Notes: generated from the letters alone by a model not told the origin. 34,183 nucleotides of DNA from Acidobacteriota bacterium (GCA_003152095.1 PLZI01000036.1:210-34392); one strand, 5' to 3'. Positions 22,396-30,921 are shown, numbered from the stretch's first letter. A program made the numbers and translations.

Positions 22396-23706
22396 ATGCG
22401 CGATCCGACGCTCCACGAGGGCCTCCAGGCCCTGCGCGACGACCGCGCCTTCGATCCCGCCGCCGTCTCCGCCGTCGGCCGCCTCGCGTCGGAATTCGGC
22501 ACGCCGCTCTACGTCTACGACAAGGCGGCGATCACGGGCCGGTTCCGGACGTTCCGCGACGCCTTCGCGGCGCGCTTCCCGAAGCTGCGCGTCCACTACG
22601 CGCTCAAGGCGAATACGAACGGCGCGCTCGTGGCGCTTCTCCGCGCCGAGGGGGCCGCCGCCGAAGTCGTCTCGCTGGGCGAGATCCTCGCGGCGCTGAG
22701 GGCCGGATTCCGTGGCAACGAGATCCTCTTCACGAGCTCCTCGAAGGGGCCCGACGAGATCTCGAAGGCCGTCGAGATCGGCGCCGTCGTGAACGTGGAC
22801 TCGCGCGACGAGCTCGAGCAGGTCGCCGCGCTCGCGGAGGCCGCGGGCCGCAGAGCGCGGATCTCGTTCCGGATCAACCCGGGCGTCGACCCGCACACCC
22901 TCCATCACATCAACACGGGCATCGCCGAGTCGAAGTTCGGACTCCATCTCGACGGGGGCCTGGCGCGGGCCGCATACGCGCGCGCGCAGGAGCTTCCCTC
23001 GGTCGACATCGTGGGCGTGCATTGCCACCTCGGCTCGCAGATCACGGAAACCGACGGCTACGTCGTGACGGCCCGGAAGATGCTCGCCTTCGTGCGCGAG
23101 CTCGAGGAGGCCCTCGGAGTCCGTCTTCTTTTCGTGGATCTCGGCGGCGGCCTCGGCGTTCCCTACCACGACGGCGAAGCGGGCCTCGCTCCGGAAGCTC
23201 TGGCCGCCGCGCTCGAGCCGCTCTGGAAAGAGCTCACGAAGCGCCTCGGGTACGAGCTCGAGCTTTGGATGGAGCCCGGGCGCTTCTTCGTGGCGCCCTC
23301 TGGCTTCCTTCTGGCGCGCGTGAACTCCGTAAAGGAAACTCCGCTCAAGGTCTTCGTGAACGTGAACGCGGGCTCGAACACGCTCCTCCGCCCCGCGATG
23401 TACGGGGCTCACCACCGCGCGCGCGTCGTGGGCCGCACGGGAGCGCCCGAGACCCTCGACATCGCCGGCGACGTCTGCGAGACAGGCGACATCCTCGCCG
23501 CCGAGCGCCGGCTCCCCCGGCCCGAAGCCGGCGACTTCGTCGTCTTCCTCGACGCGGGCGCTTACGGCTTCTCGATGGCGTCGACGTACAACGCCCGGCC
23601 GCTTCCAGCCGAGGTTCTCGTCGACGGCGACACGGCCGCGCTCATCCGCCGGCGCGGCACGGTCGAGGATCTCTTCCGGGACGAGGTCCTTCCCCCCTCG
23701 AGGTGA
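22396..23706 (+). CDS. lysA: Diaminopimelate decarboxylase
   Basis: This PLP enzyme converts meso-diaminopimelate to L-lysine, the last step of lysine synthesis. The 436-residue product has the PLP lysine Lys71 in HYALKANTNG, the HCHLGSQI motif, the phosphate-binding/substrate loop EPGRFFVAPSG, and the catalytic Cys in GDVCETGDILA. The C-terminal DAGAYGFSMASTYNARPLPAEVLVDG segment completes the set. The ATG at 22396 lies 9 bases after a CAGAAT box. Only 5 bases separate its stop from the NagZ lipoprotein gene, so it is the first gene of the murein-hydrolase operon. Meso-DAP freed from murein peptides would be a direct substrate for LysA if it reaches the cytoplasm. Confidence 0.95.
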   Translation: MRDPTLHEGLQALRDDRAFDPAAVSAVGRLASEFGTPLYVYDKAAITGRFRTFRDAFAARFPKLRVHYALKANTNGALVALLRAEGAAAEVVSLGEILAALRAGFRGNEILFTSSSKGPDEISKAVEIGAVVNVDSRDELEQVAALAEAAGRRARISFRINPGVDPHTLHHINTGIAESKFGLHLDGGLARAAYARAQELPSVDIVGVHCHLGSQITETDGYVVTARKMLAFVRELEEALGVRLLFVDLGGGLGVPYHDGEAGLAPEALAAALEPLWKELTKRLGYELELWMEPGRFFVAPSGFLLARVNSVKETPLKVFVNVNAGSNTLLRPAMYGAHHRARVVGRTGAPETLDIAGDVCETGDILAAERRLPRPEAGDFVVFLDAGAYGFSMASTYNARPLPAEVLVDGDTAALIRRRGTVEDLFRDEVLPPSR

Positions 23707-23711
23707 CGCTC

Positions 23712-25556
23712 ATGCTCAAAACCGTCCGGCTGCTCGCGGTCCTCGCTTCGGCGGCGCTGCTCGCGTCCTGCGCGGGAGGCAACCCGTTCCCGCCCGTGAC
23801 GATCGACTTCAGCCAGCTCGCACCGGACCTTCCGCACGACGTCTCGATGCCCCTCGACGAAAAGATCGGCCAGCTCTTCGTCGTGCCGGCGCGCGGCGTC
23901 TACATGAGCGAAGACTCGAAGGACTTCCAGACGCTGCGCCACCACGTCGTCGACAATCGCGTCGGCGGCGTGATCCTGTTCCGCTCGAACGTGTATGAGG
24001 CCGCCGTCCTCGTCGGGAAGCTTCAGGAAGCCGCGAAGGTGCCGCTCCTCGTCTCGGCCGACCTCGAGGCGGGCCTCGGGATGCGCTTCGACGACGTGAC
24101 GTACGGTCCCTGGGCGATGGCGATCGCCGCGACCGGCGACCCGGCGCTGGCCGAGAAGCGCGCGTTCGCCACGGCCCGCGAGGCCCGGGCGATCGGCATC
24201 GCGCAGGTCTTCGCGCCCGTCGCGGACGTGAACGTGAACCCCGACAATCCCGTCATCAACGTGCGGAGCTTCGGCGAGGACCCGGACCAAGTCTCTCGCT
24301 ATGTCGTGGCCACGGTGAAGGGCCTGCAGGACGGCGGCGTCCTCGCGACACCCAAGCACTTCCCCGGGCACGGGGACACGGCCGTGGACTCTCACCTGTC
24401 GCTGCCCATCCTCCCGGTCACGAGGGCGCGGCTCGAGTCCGTCGAGCTCGTGCCCTTCCGCAGCGCCGTGAAGGCCGGGGCGGGTTCCGTCATGGTGGCG
24501 CACCTCTCGGTCCCCGCGCTCGACGACACCCCCGCGCCGCCGCTGCCGAACGCGAAAGGCGAAGCCGGCGCGAACGGCGTCCCGGAGCTGGAAACGAAGG
24601 GCACGATGCCGACGACGCTCTCCGGCCCCACCGTGACGGGCCTCCTCCGCAAGGAGCTGGGCTTCACGGGCCTCGTCGTGACCGACGCCATGACGATGGG
24701 CGGCATCACGTCGCATTTCACGGCCGGCGAGGCCGCTGTACGCGCGATTCTCGCGGGGTCGGATCAGGTCCTCATGTCGGCCGATACGGACGCCGCGATC
24801 GCCGCCGTGCGTGAAGCGGTGAGGTCGGGCCGGATCACCGAGGCGCGTCTCGACGAGTCGGTGAAGCGAATCCTCGACTGCAAGAAGAAGCTGAAGCTCG
24901 ACGAGAATCGGATCCCCTTCGTGGCGCGCCTCGCGAAGATCGTCGACACGCTGCCCATCCAGGCGCTCGAAGCCGAGATCGCGCGCCGCTCACTCACGCT
25001 CGTGCGCGAGCAACCGGGCGCGCTGCCGCTCCAAAAGGCCGCGAAGCTGCTTTCTTTCGTCGTCGCCGACGAGGCCTCGCTGAACGGCCCCACGGGCCCG
25101 CTCGCGGCGGAGCTCAAGGCGCGCGTCCCGTCCGTGAAGACCGTGCGACTCGACCCCCGCTCGACACCCGAGGAGACGAAGGCCGCCGTCGACGCCGCGA
25201 GAGACGCCGACGTGGTCCTCGTGTCGCTCTTCGTGAGAACGCGTTCGGGGCAAGGGAAGATCAGCGTGCCCGAGGCGGGCCGAAACGCGCTCGCGCAAGT
25301 CCTCGCGCTCGGCAAACCCGTCGTGACCGTTTCCTTTGGAAGCCCGTATCTCCTGCGCGATTTCCCCGACCTCCCGACCTATCTCTGCGCCTGGGGCGGA
25401 CAGGATGTCGCGCAGACGGCCGCCGTTCAGGCGCTGTTCGGCGAGGCGGCGATCGGCGGCAAGCTCCCGATCACGATCCCCGGCCTCGCGAAGCGCGGGG
25501 ACGGCATCGCAAAGGCGGCGTCCGCAGAACCCCCTTCCAACACGAAGACCCGTTGA
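23712..25556 (+). CDS. nagZ: Beta-N-acetylglucosaminidase NagZ-type GH3 lipoprotein
   Basis: This is a 614-residue glycoside hydrolase family 3 enzyme that removes non-reducing GlcNAc from muropeptides. An N-terminal lipobox (LLASC, Cys20) marks it as a lipoprotein, as in Bacillus subtilis NagZ and unlike cytoplasmic enterobacterial NagZ. The NagZ signature is intact: KHFPGHGDTAVDSH at 215-228, with the catalytic His/Asp dyad, and the nucleophile Asp325 in VVTDAMTMGGI. The C-terminal GH3 second domain (about 395-610) contains VVLVSLFVRTRSGQGKISV and ITIPG. An extra Pro/Gly/Glu-rich insert lies at about 272-300. ATG 23712 follows the lysA stop by 5 bases; the frame is open far upstream only as a shadow of lysA. 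The name is from motif and context. Confidence 0.9.
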   Translation: MLKTVRLLAVLASAALLASCAGGNPFPPVTIDFSQLAPDLPHDVSMPLDEKIGQLFVVPARGVYMSEDSKDFQTLRHHVVDNRVGGVILFRSNVYEAAVLVGKLQEAAKVPLLVSADLEAGLGMRFDDVTYGPWAMAIAATGDPALAEKRAFATAREARAIGIAQVFAPVADVNVNPDNPVINVRSFGEDPDQVSRYVVATVKGLQDGGVLATPKHFPGHGDTAVDSHLSLPILPVTRARLESVELVPFRSAVKAGAGSVMVAHLSVPALDDTPAPPLPNAKGEAGANGVPELETKGTMPTTLSGPTVTGLLRKELGFTGLVVTDAMTMGGITSHFTAGEAAVRAILAGSDQVLMSADTDAAIAAVREAVRSGRITEARLDESVKRILDCKKKLKLDENRIPFVARLAKIVDTLPIQALEAEIARRSLTLVREQPGALPLQKAAKLLSFVVADEASLNGPTGPLAAELKARVPSVKTVRLDPRSTPEETKAAVDAARDADVVLVSLFVRTRSGQGKISVPEAGRNALAQVLALGKPVVTVSFGSPYLLRDFPDLPTYLCAWGGQDVAQTAAVQALFGEAAIGGKLPITIPGLAKRGDGIAKAASAEPPSNTKTR

Positions 25557-25563
25557 GGTGAAA

Positions 25564-27423
25564 ATGAAAGAAACGACGAAAAAACTGCTTAGAAAAGGGA
25601 TCGGGAGGCCGGCGGCGTGCCTCGCCCTCGCGTCGCTGATCGCAGTCGCCGCTCTGGCCCAACCGACGCCCTCTTCACCTTCTAAGAAATCTTCGTCCTC
25701 GTCCGATGTCGACGAGGCGCGGGCGCTCTTCGAGAAGAACATCGCCGCCATCCAGCGCCGCGACCGCGTGGCGTACCTCTCCTGCTACCTCGACTCGGAG
25801 AGCCTCGTGCGCACGTCGCCCGGCGGGCTGGTCCTTGGCTTCGCGGAGTTCGAAAAGCAGGCCGGTACGAGGTGGCCGGACACGCTCGAGGCCGACGACC
25901 TCGCGCTCGTGCCCGTGCGCGACGGGCTCGTTTACGCGACGTATCGCTACCGCGTACGGTACGGCGGGGACGAGCACGCGGGCCTCTCCGAGCGGCTCTT
26001 CGTGAAAACGCCGAAGGGCTGGAGGATCACGATGACCTCCGCCTTCGACGCCCCTCCCGGCACGCCCCCACCGCCGCGCGCCTTCACGGGCGCGACGCTT
26101 CTCGACGGCACCGGCGCGCCGCCCGTGAAGGACGCCGTCGTCCTCGTGCGGAGTGGAAAGATCGAATGCGCGGGTACCCGCGCGGCCTGCCCTGTCCCTT
26201 CCGGCGTCGACGTGACCGACCTCAGCGGCGCCTTCCTCGCACCCGGCCTCATCGACGCGCACGTCCACTTCGCGCAGACGGGCTGGGCCGACGGCCGGCC
26301 CGACGCATTCGACGTGCGCGCGAAGCACCCGTACGAGGACGTCCAGAAGGAGTTGCGCGGCCATCCCGACCGCTTTTTTCGCTCGTACGTCTGCTCCGGC
26401 GTCACGAGCGTCTTCGACGTGGGCGGGTACGCGTGGTCGCTGGACCTCCCGGCGCGCGCGGAGAACGACACGCTCGCGCCCCGCGTCCGCGCCGCAGGGC
26501 CGCTCCTCTCCACGATCGACTTCTGGCTCAACCTCCCCGCCGAGCGCCAGTTCATCTTTCTCAAGGACGAAGAGGCCGCGAAGACGGGCGTCGCGTACCT
26601 CGCGTCGCGCGGTGCGCAGGCGGTCAAGGTCTGGTACATCGTGACGGCGGACCGTCCCGTCGAGGCGTCCGAGGCGGCCGTCCTCGCGGCGGGCGCCGAG
26701 GCGAAGAAGAAGGGCTTGCCGCTCATCGTCCACGCCACCGGCCTCGCGGAGGCGAAGGTCGCCCTCCGGGCCGGGGCGTCGCTCCTCGTCCACGGCGTCA
26801 TGGACAAGCCGGTCGATGACGAGTTCCTCAGCCTCGCGAAGAAGAGCGGGGCGATCTACAACCCGACGCTCGTCGTGATCGAGGGCTACGTCGCGATCGC
26901 GAAGGCCGCCGCCGCGGGCACGGCCACGCCGTTCGACGACCCGAACGGTTGTGTGGACCCGTCGACGCGTGCCCGCCTGGCGGCCACTCCGGAGATCGAG
27001 GCGGCGAGCGTCGCGTCGAAGGTGCGCGACCGCGAGGTCCGCACGGCCGAGCGCAAGGCTCTCGGCCTCGCGAACCTCAAGCGCGTGCGCGACGCCGGCA
27101 TTCCGATCGCCATGGGCACCGACGCGGGCAACCCGGGCACGCTCCATGGCCCCTCCGTGTACGCCGAAATGGAAGCCATGCAGGCTGCGGGATTGACGCC
27201 CATGGAGGTCCTCGTGGCCTCGACGAGGGGGGGCAGCCGCGCGCTCTCCCGCGAGAAGGAGATCGGCACCGTGGAGAAGGGCAAGCTCGCCGACCTCGTC
27301 GTCTTCGCGAAAGACCCCCTGGCCGACATCGCGAACGCCCGTACCGTCAAAGGCGTCGTGCGCGGCGGCGTCTACCGCACGGGCGACGAGCTGCGCGCCA
27401 TCGTCGCCGCGGAAGGCAAATGA
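25564..27423 (+). CDS. Exported amidohydrolase with N-terminal NTF2/SnoaL-like domain
   Basis: This 619-residue protein has a signal peptide (1-32) and a Ser/Lys linker (SSPSKKSSSSS, 37-47). An NTF2-like (DUF4440 type) domain follows at about 48-162 (ARALFEKNIAAIQRRDRVAYLSCY, then FVKTPKGWRITM). The rest is an imidazolonepropionase-like amidohydrolase. Its metal ligands are visible: His233 and His235 in GLIDAHVHF, Lys355 in AVKVWYI, His390 in IVHATG, His410 in LVHGVMD and Asp520 in MGTDAGNPG. Such enzymes hydrolyse dipeptides, N-acyl amino acids or similar amides. Lying between NagZ and AmiE-NamZ genes, it may cleave murein-derived peptides; that is inference. ATG 25564 is 7 bases after the nagZ stop, with GAGG just upstream. 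A copy of the dispersed 12-mer is in the linker. Confidence 0.87.
   Translation: MKETTKKLLRKGIGRPAACLALASLIAVAALAQPTPSSPSKKSSSSSDVDEARALFEKNIAAIQRRDRVAYLSCYLDSESLVRTSPGGLVLGFAEFEKQAGTRWPDTLEADDLALVPVRDGLVYATYRYRVRYGGDEHAGLSERLFVKTPKGWRITMTSAFDAPPGTPPPPRAFTGATLLDGTGAPPVKDAVVLVRSGKIECAGTRAACPVPSGVDVTDLSGAFLAPGLIDAHVHFAQTGWADGRPDAFDVRAKHPYEDVQKELRGHPDRFFRSYVCSGVTSVFDVGGYAWSLDLPARAENDTLAPRVRAAGPLLSTIDFWLNLPAERQFIFLKDEEAAKTGVAYLASRGAQAVKVWYIVTADRPVEASEAAVLAAGAEAKKKGLPLIVHATGLAEAKVALRAGASLLVHGVMDKPVDDEFLSLAKKSGAIYNPTLVVIEGYVAIAKAAAAGTATPFDDPNGCVDPSTRARLAATPEIEAASVASKVRDREVRTAERKALGLANLKRVRDAGIPIAMGTDAGNPGTLHGPSVYAEMEAMQAAGLTPMEVLVASTRGGSRALSREKEIGTVEKGKLADLVVFAKDPLADIANARTVKGVVRGGVYRTGDELRAIVAAEGK
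25678..25689 (+). repeat. Dispersed 12-mer CCTTCTAAGAAA, copy 4
   Basis: CCTTCTAAGAAA here encodes PSKK in the linker after the signal peptide of the amidohydrolase. It extends to 18 identical bases with the copy at 6651-6668. A degenerate inverted partner (CTTAGAA, 25588-25594) lies 84 bases upstream, echoing the spacing of the pair at 20291-20382. Confidence 0.65.
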
Positions 27424-29831
27424 TCTCGCTGCTTCTGGCACTCGCGGCCGCTCCGCCGTCCGCGTCTGGGATGTCGGCCGACCGCCTGAATCGCATCGAT
27501 TCGGTCGTCGAAGAGTCGATCCGGAACAAGGAGTGTCCCGGCGCCGTCGTCGTGGTGGGCCGGCACGGAAAAGTCGTCTTCGAAAAAGCGTATGGCAACC
27601 GCGCCGTCGTCCCGTCCGTCGAGCCGATGACGCTGGACACTATCTTCGACCTTGCGTCGCTCACGAAGGTCGTGGCGACGACGACGAGCGTGATGACGCT
27701 CGTCGAGAGCGGAAGGATCCGGCTCCAGGATCGCGTCGCGAAGCTCATCCCCGAGTTCGTCTCAGGCGGGGGTGAGAGGGATCAGGTCACGATCGAAGAG
27801 CTGCTCACGCACCGGGCGGGCCTGGCCGCTGACGACCCGATGGCTCTCTATTTCGGAACCGCGCAGGAGATCTTTGAAAGGAAATACAGGCAGCCTCTCG
27901 TTGCGGCTCCTGGGTCTCGTTTCCTGTATTCGGATGTGGGGTTCGAGGTGCTCGGCGAGGTCGTGCGCCGCGTCTCGTCTCTTCCACTCGAAGAATTCGC
28001 GCGTCAGCGCGTCTTCGCGCCTCTCGGGATGAACGAGACCGAGTTTCGACCCGGTGGAATCGGAAGGTTGCCCCTGTCCCGCATCGCGCCCACCGAGAGG
28101 ATCAACGGGCAAATCCGCCGCGGCGAGGTGCACGACCCGCGCGCGTACGCCCTCGGCGGCGTCGCGGGCCACGCGGGTCTCTTCGCGACGGCGGACGACC
28201 TTGCGAAGTTCTGCGCGGCGATGCTGAAAGGTGGCGGCGGGGTTCTGTCGCCGGCGGGCGTCGCGTCCACGATGCGGCCGCGCTTTTTCGGCGACGGGAA
28301 CCTGCGCGGCCTCGGCTGGGACGTCGGGACCGGCTTCTCCTCGAACCGTGGCGACCTCTTCCCGCTCGGGTCCGTCGGACACACGGGCTGGACAGGGACT
28401 TCGATGTGGCTCGACCCCGCGACGGACACCTTCGTGATCCTCCTGACGAACCGCAACCATCCCGACGAGTCTGGCAATGTCATCCCTCTCCGCGGAAAGG
28501 TCGCGACGATCGTCGCGTCCGCGATCACGGACGTGAAGCCCGAAGAGGTTCGAATGGCTTCGGAATGGACCGCGCTGCTCGCGGCGGTTGGTTCCACGCG
28601 GCCGGGCCCGAAGAGCACGGGCGCGCCTTCGGCGCGTGCTTCGAGTGGAAGAGAGGCTGCGGCTGCGCCGGCGCGCGTCGTGGGGCAGGTCCGGCCCGGC
28701 GTCGACCTACTCGAAGAATCTTCTTTCAAGGCGCTCGCGGGAATGCGAGTTGCCCTCCTGACGAACCACACCGGCCTCACGCGCGATGGTCGCTCCACGA
28801 TCGACGTGCTCAATTCTCCAAAGGCGCGTGCAGCGGGTGTGACTCTTTCGAAGCTCTTTTCCCCCGAGCACGGGATCCGCGGGGCGCTGGACGAGAGGGT
28901 CTCCGACTCCGTCGACGAGAAGACGGGCCTTCCCGTGCGGTCGCTCTACGGCGACACGCCGGAGTCGCGCCGGCCGTCGGCTGGCGATCTCGCGGGCATC
29001 GACGCGGTTGTCGTCGATCTGCAGGACGCGGGCTGCCGCTTCTACACGTATCTCGCGTCGATGGGCTACGTGCTCGAGGAGGCCGCAAAAGCGCACGTGA
29101 AGGTCTTCGTTCTCGACCGCCCGAACCCGATCCGCGCGGACGTGGTCGAGGGTCCCCCGGCAGACGACGACGCACTCTCCTTCGTCGCGTACCACGCCGT
29201 CCCGATTCGCACGGGGATGACGATCGGCGAGCTCGCGACGCTCTACGACGCCGAAAAGAAGATCGGTGCGGACCTGACCGTCGTGAAGATGACGGGCTAT
29301 GCGCGCGACCTCTGGTACGACGAGACGGGTCTCATCTGGGTGGATCCGTCGCCGAACCTCCGCTCCGTCACGGAGGCGGCGCTCTATCCGGGAATCGGGA
29401 TCCTCGAGACGACGAACGTCTCCGTCGGGCGCGGCACCGACTCCCCCTTCGAGGTCTTCGGCGCGCCGTGGATGGACGGCCCGCGCGTCGCGGCCACGCT
29501 GAACGCCCGCGGCATCGCCGGCGTGCGCTTCACGCCGATCCGCTTCAAGCCGGCGTCGTCCGTCTTCGAGGATGAGATCTGCTCCGGCGTGAGGATCACG
29601 CTCGTCGGCCGGCAGGCGCTGAACGCCGTCGCCCTCGGCCTCCATGTCGCGACCGCGCTTCGCGACCTGCACCCGAAGGAGTGGAACGCCGAGAAGCTGA
29701 ACCGCCTCCTCGTGAGCCGCGCCGCTCTCGCCCGCTTTCAACGCGGAGAGACGGCCGGCGAGATCACGGGTGCCTGGGCGGCGGGGACGATGGAGTTCGA
29801 GAAGAGGCGGGCGGCGTACCTCCTGTACTGA
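27420..29831 (+). CDS. AmiE-type serine amidase fused to NamZ-type (DUF1343, GH171) exo-muramidase
   Basis: This 803-residue two-enzyme protein has a probable short signal peptide (MISLLLALAAAPPSASG). Residues 20-380 are a class C beta-lactamase-like serine hydrolase with the nucleophile motif S80-L-T-K83, Tyr170 in YSD, and HTG at 321-323. This family includes the murein amidase AmiE (YbbE). A Pro/Ala/Ser-rich linker (about 390-425) leads to a full-length DUF1343 domain (about 426-803): RVALLTNHTGLTRDGRST, LFSPEHGIRG, VVDLQDAGCRFYTYLASM, VFVLDRPNPI, NVSVGRGTDSPFEVFGAPW. DUF1343 is NamZ (YbbC), which removes MurNAc exolytically. The ATGA overlap with the amidohydrolase gene shows coupling. 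The predicted activities come from the families, not measurement. Confidence 0.9.
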   Translation: MISLLLALAAAPPSASGMSADRLNRIDSVVEESIRNKECPGAVVVVGRHGKVVFEKAYGNRAVVPSVEPMTLDTIFDLASLTKVVATTTSVMTLVESGRIRLQDRVAKLIPEFVSGGGERDQVTIEELLTHRAGLAADDPMALYFGTAQEIFERKYRQPLVAAPGSRFLYSDVGFEVLGEVVRRVSSLPLEEFARQRVFAPLGMNETEFRPGGIGRLPLSRIAPTERINGQIRRGEVHDPRAYALGGVAGHAGLFATADDLAKFCAAMLKGGGGVLSPAGVASTMRPRFFGDGNLRGLGWDVGTGFSSNRGDLFPLGSVGHTGWTGTSMWLDPATDTFVILLTNRNHPDESGNVIPLRGKVATIVASAITDVKPEEVRMASEWTALLAAVGSTRPGPKSTGAPSARASSGREAAAAPARVVGQVRPGVDLLEESSFKALAGMRVALLTNHTGLTRDGRSTIDVLNSPKARAAGVTLSKLFSPEHGIRGALDERVSDSVDEKTGLPVRSLYGDTPESRRPSAGDLAGIDAVVVDLQDAGCRFYTYLASMGYVLEEAAKAHVKVFVLDRPNPIRADVVEGPPADDDALSFVAYHAVPIRTGMTIGELATLYDAEKKIGADLTVVKMTGYARDLWYDETGLIWVDPSPNLRSVTEAALYPGIGILETTNVSVGRGTDSPFEVFGAPWMDGPRVAATLNARGIAGVRFTPIRFKPASSVFEDEICSGVRITLVGRQALNAVALGLHVATALRDLHPKEWNAEKLNRLLVSRAALARFQRGETAGEITGAWAAGTMEFEKRRAAYLLY

Positions 29832-29840
29832 TTCCGCGCG

Positions 29841-30839
29841 TCAGCGGGCCGGGAGCCTCTTCTTCTCGATCTTCACGAGTACCGTGTACTCAGGGTCGAC
29901 GAGCTGGATGATCGGAGCCTTCGCGTTCTGCGAGACGAACTGGTAGGCATCGAGCTCCGTCAGGCCCGTCGCCTCGCGCACCCAGCCCACCATCGCCTTG
30001 AACGCGACGCGGGCGGCGTCCTCGAGCGGGCGGCCGGAGCCCACGAACATGACCTCGTCCGCGTTCTCTATCTTCGGCACCGGGGTGAGCCGGCCTTTCA
30101 CGAGGTCCACGATCAGCTCGACGTTCATCGCGCCTTCGATGGCCGCACCCATGATCTCGCCGTCGCCCATCGCGAAGTGCCCGTCGCCGAACGACACGAG
30201 CCCGCCCGGGACGTTGACGCCGAGGGAGACCGTGTTGCCCGCCCTCACCTCCGGGCAGTCCATGTTGCCGCCGAAATTCCCCGGTACGATCGTCGTGCGT
30301 GCCTCGCCGCCCGCCGGCGCGACGCCGAGACAGCCGAGGAACGGCGTGAGCGGCACCTCCCACGCGAGCTTTCCGTCGCCCGACGTCGTGCGCGCGAGAT
30401 CCTTCTTCGCGTCCACCTCGTAGCGCCAGGTCGTCTCCGGAAAGTCCGGCCCGAGGATCGCCGTGCGGTCGGTGCCGACGAGCGCGCCGAAGCCCGGGGA
30501 GAACGCGGACACCGCCCACGAGCGCGCGGGCTCGAGCTTCAGGATGCGGATCGCGAGCGTGTCGCCCGGCTCGGCGCCTTCGACGTAGAACGGCCCCGTC
30601 TGCGGGTTGTCGTGCCCGGGAGCCATCACCTTCGACGGCAGGTCCGCGCGCGTCTTCACGGCGCCGTCGAAGCAGTCCTCCGTCCACGTCACGATCCGTG
30701 TGCCGGGCCGGATGCGCTGAAGAGGCTTCGCGCCCCCAAACGTATACGTGAGCTCCTCATGCTTCGGCACCCAGCGGAGGACCGATGGTGCGGAGGGAGG
30801 CGGCGCGGCGACCTGGAGGAGAAGCGCGGCGAGAATCAT
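29841..30839 (-). CDS. Acetamidase/formamidase family protein (exported)
   Basis: This 332-residue amide hydrolase of the FmdA_AmdA family begins with a signal-like stretch (MILAALLLQVAAPPPSAPS). Family segments include TWTEDCFDGAVKTRADLP, NPQTGPFYVEGAEPGDTLAIRILKL, VVPGNFGGNMDCPEVRAGNTVSLGVNVPGG (with the IVPGNFGGNMD core) and FGDGHFAMGDGEIMGAAIE, which bears the conserved His/Asp/Glu metal-site residues. It hydrolyses small amides to ammonia and carboxylate; the substrate is not known. ATG 30839 lies 7 bases after TAGGTT without a Shine-Dalgarno sequence. It converges on the AmiE-NamZ gene with 9 bases between stops. It is divergent from an amidase pseudogene, so amide metabolism may once have been shared here. 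Confidence 0.85.
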   Translation of the reverse strand: MILAALLLQVAAPPPSAPSVLRWVPKHEELTYTFGGAKPLQRIRPGTRIVTWTEDCFDGAVKTRADLPSKVMAPGHDNPQTGPFYVEGAEPGDTLAIRILKLEPARSWAVSAFSPGFGALVGTDRTAILGPDFPETTWRYEVDAKKDLARTTSGDGKLAWEVPLTPFLGCLGVAPAGGEARTTIVPGNFGGNMDCPEVRAGNTVSLGVNVPGGLVSFGDGHFAMGDGEIMGAAIEGAMNVELIVDLVKGRLTPVPKIENADEVMFVGSGRPLEDAARVAFKAMVGWVREATGLTELDAYQFVSQNAKAPIIQLVDPEYTVLVKIEKKRLPAR

Positions 30840-30846
30840 GGCCCGG

Positions 30847-30852
30847 AACCTA
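30847..30852 (-). promoter_or_regulatory. -10-like TAGGTT before the acetamidase gene
   Basis: The minus-strand TAGGTT lies 7 bases before ATG 30839 and is preceded by TGA, giving an extended -10-like context. It is the weakest of the TANNNT cases. Confidence 0.35.
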
Positions 30853-30885
30853 TCAGGCTCCGGCGCGCGCCGCGCCGAATCAAGA

Positions 30886-30891
30886 TAGATT
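30886..30891 (+). promoter_or_regulatory. -10-like TAGATT before a 3-codon minicistron and the amidase pseudogene
   Basis: TAGATT is followed by 6 bases and then ATG AAA CTC TGA (30898-30909), after which GGAGG (30911-30915) precedes the ATG at 30922. The surrounding 30878-30905 is notably AT-rich. The promoter appears intact although the gene behind it is broken. Confidence 0.45.
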
Positions 30892-30921
30892 AAACACATG
30901 AAACTCTGACGGAGGCGACAA

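Noticed and set aside
22165-23415. 416-residue open frame antisense to lysA
   Set aside because: It is a shadow of lysA, with no domain signature and no ribosome site.
22017-23711. N-terminal extension of the NagZ frame across lysA
   Set aside because: The frame is open for 565 codons upstream but reads low-complexity Arg/Pro sequence. The lipoprotein signal begins at ATG 23712.
26949-27419. N-terminal extension of the AmiE-NamZ frame
   Set aside because: It lies wholly within the amidohydrolase gene and is Arg/Pro-rich. The ATGA overlap start at 27420 is natural.
25675-27441. 588-residue open frame antisense to the amidohydrolase
   Set aside because: Composition is typical of a GC-rich antisense frame (Arg, Asp, Val, Gly), with no motifs. 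The plus-strand amidohydrolase is unambiguous.
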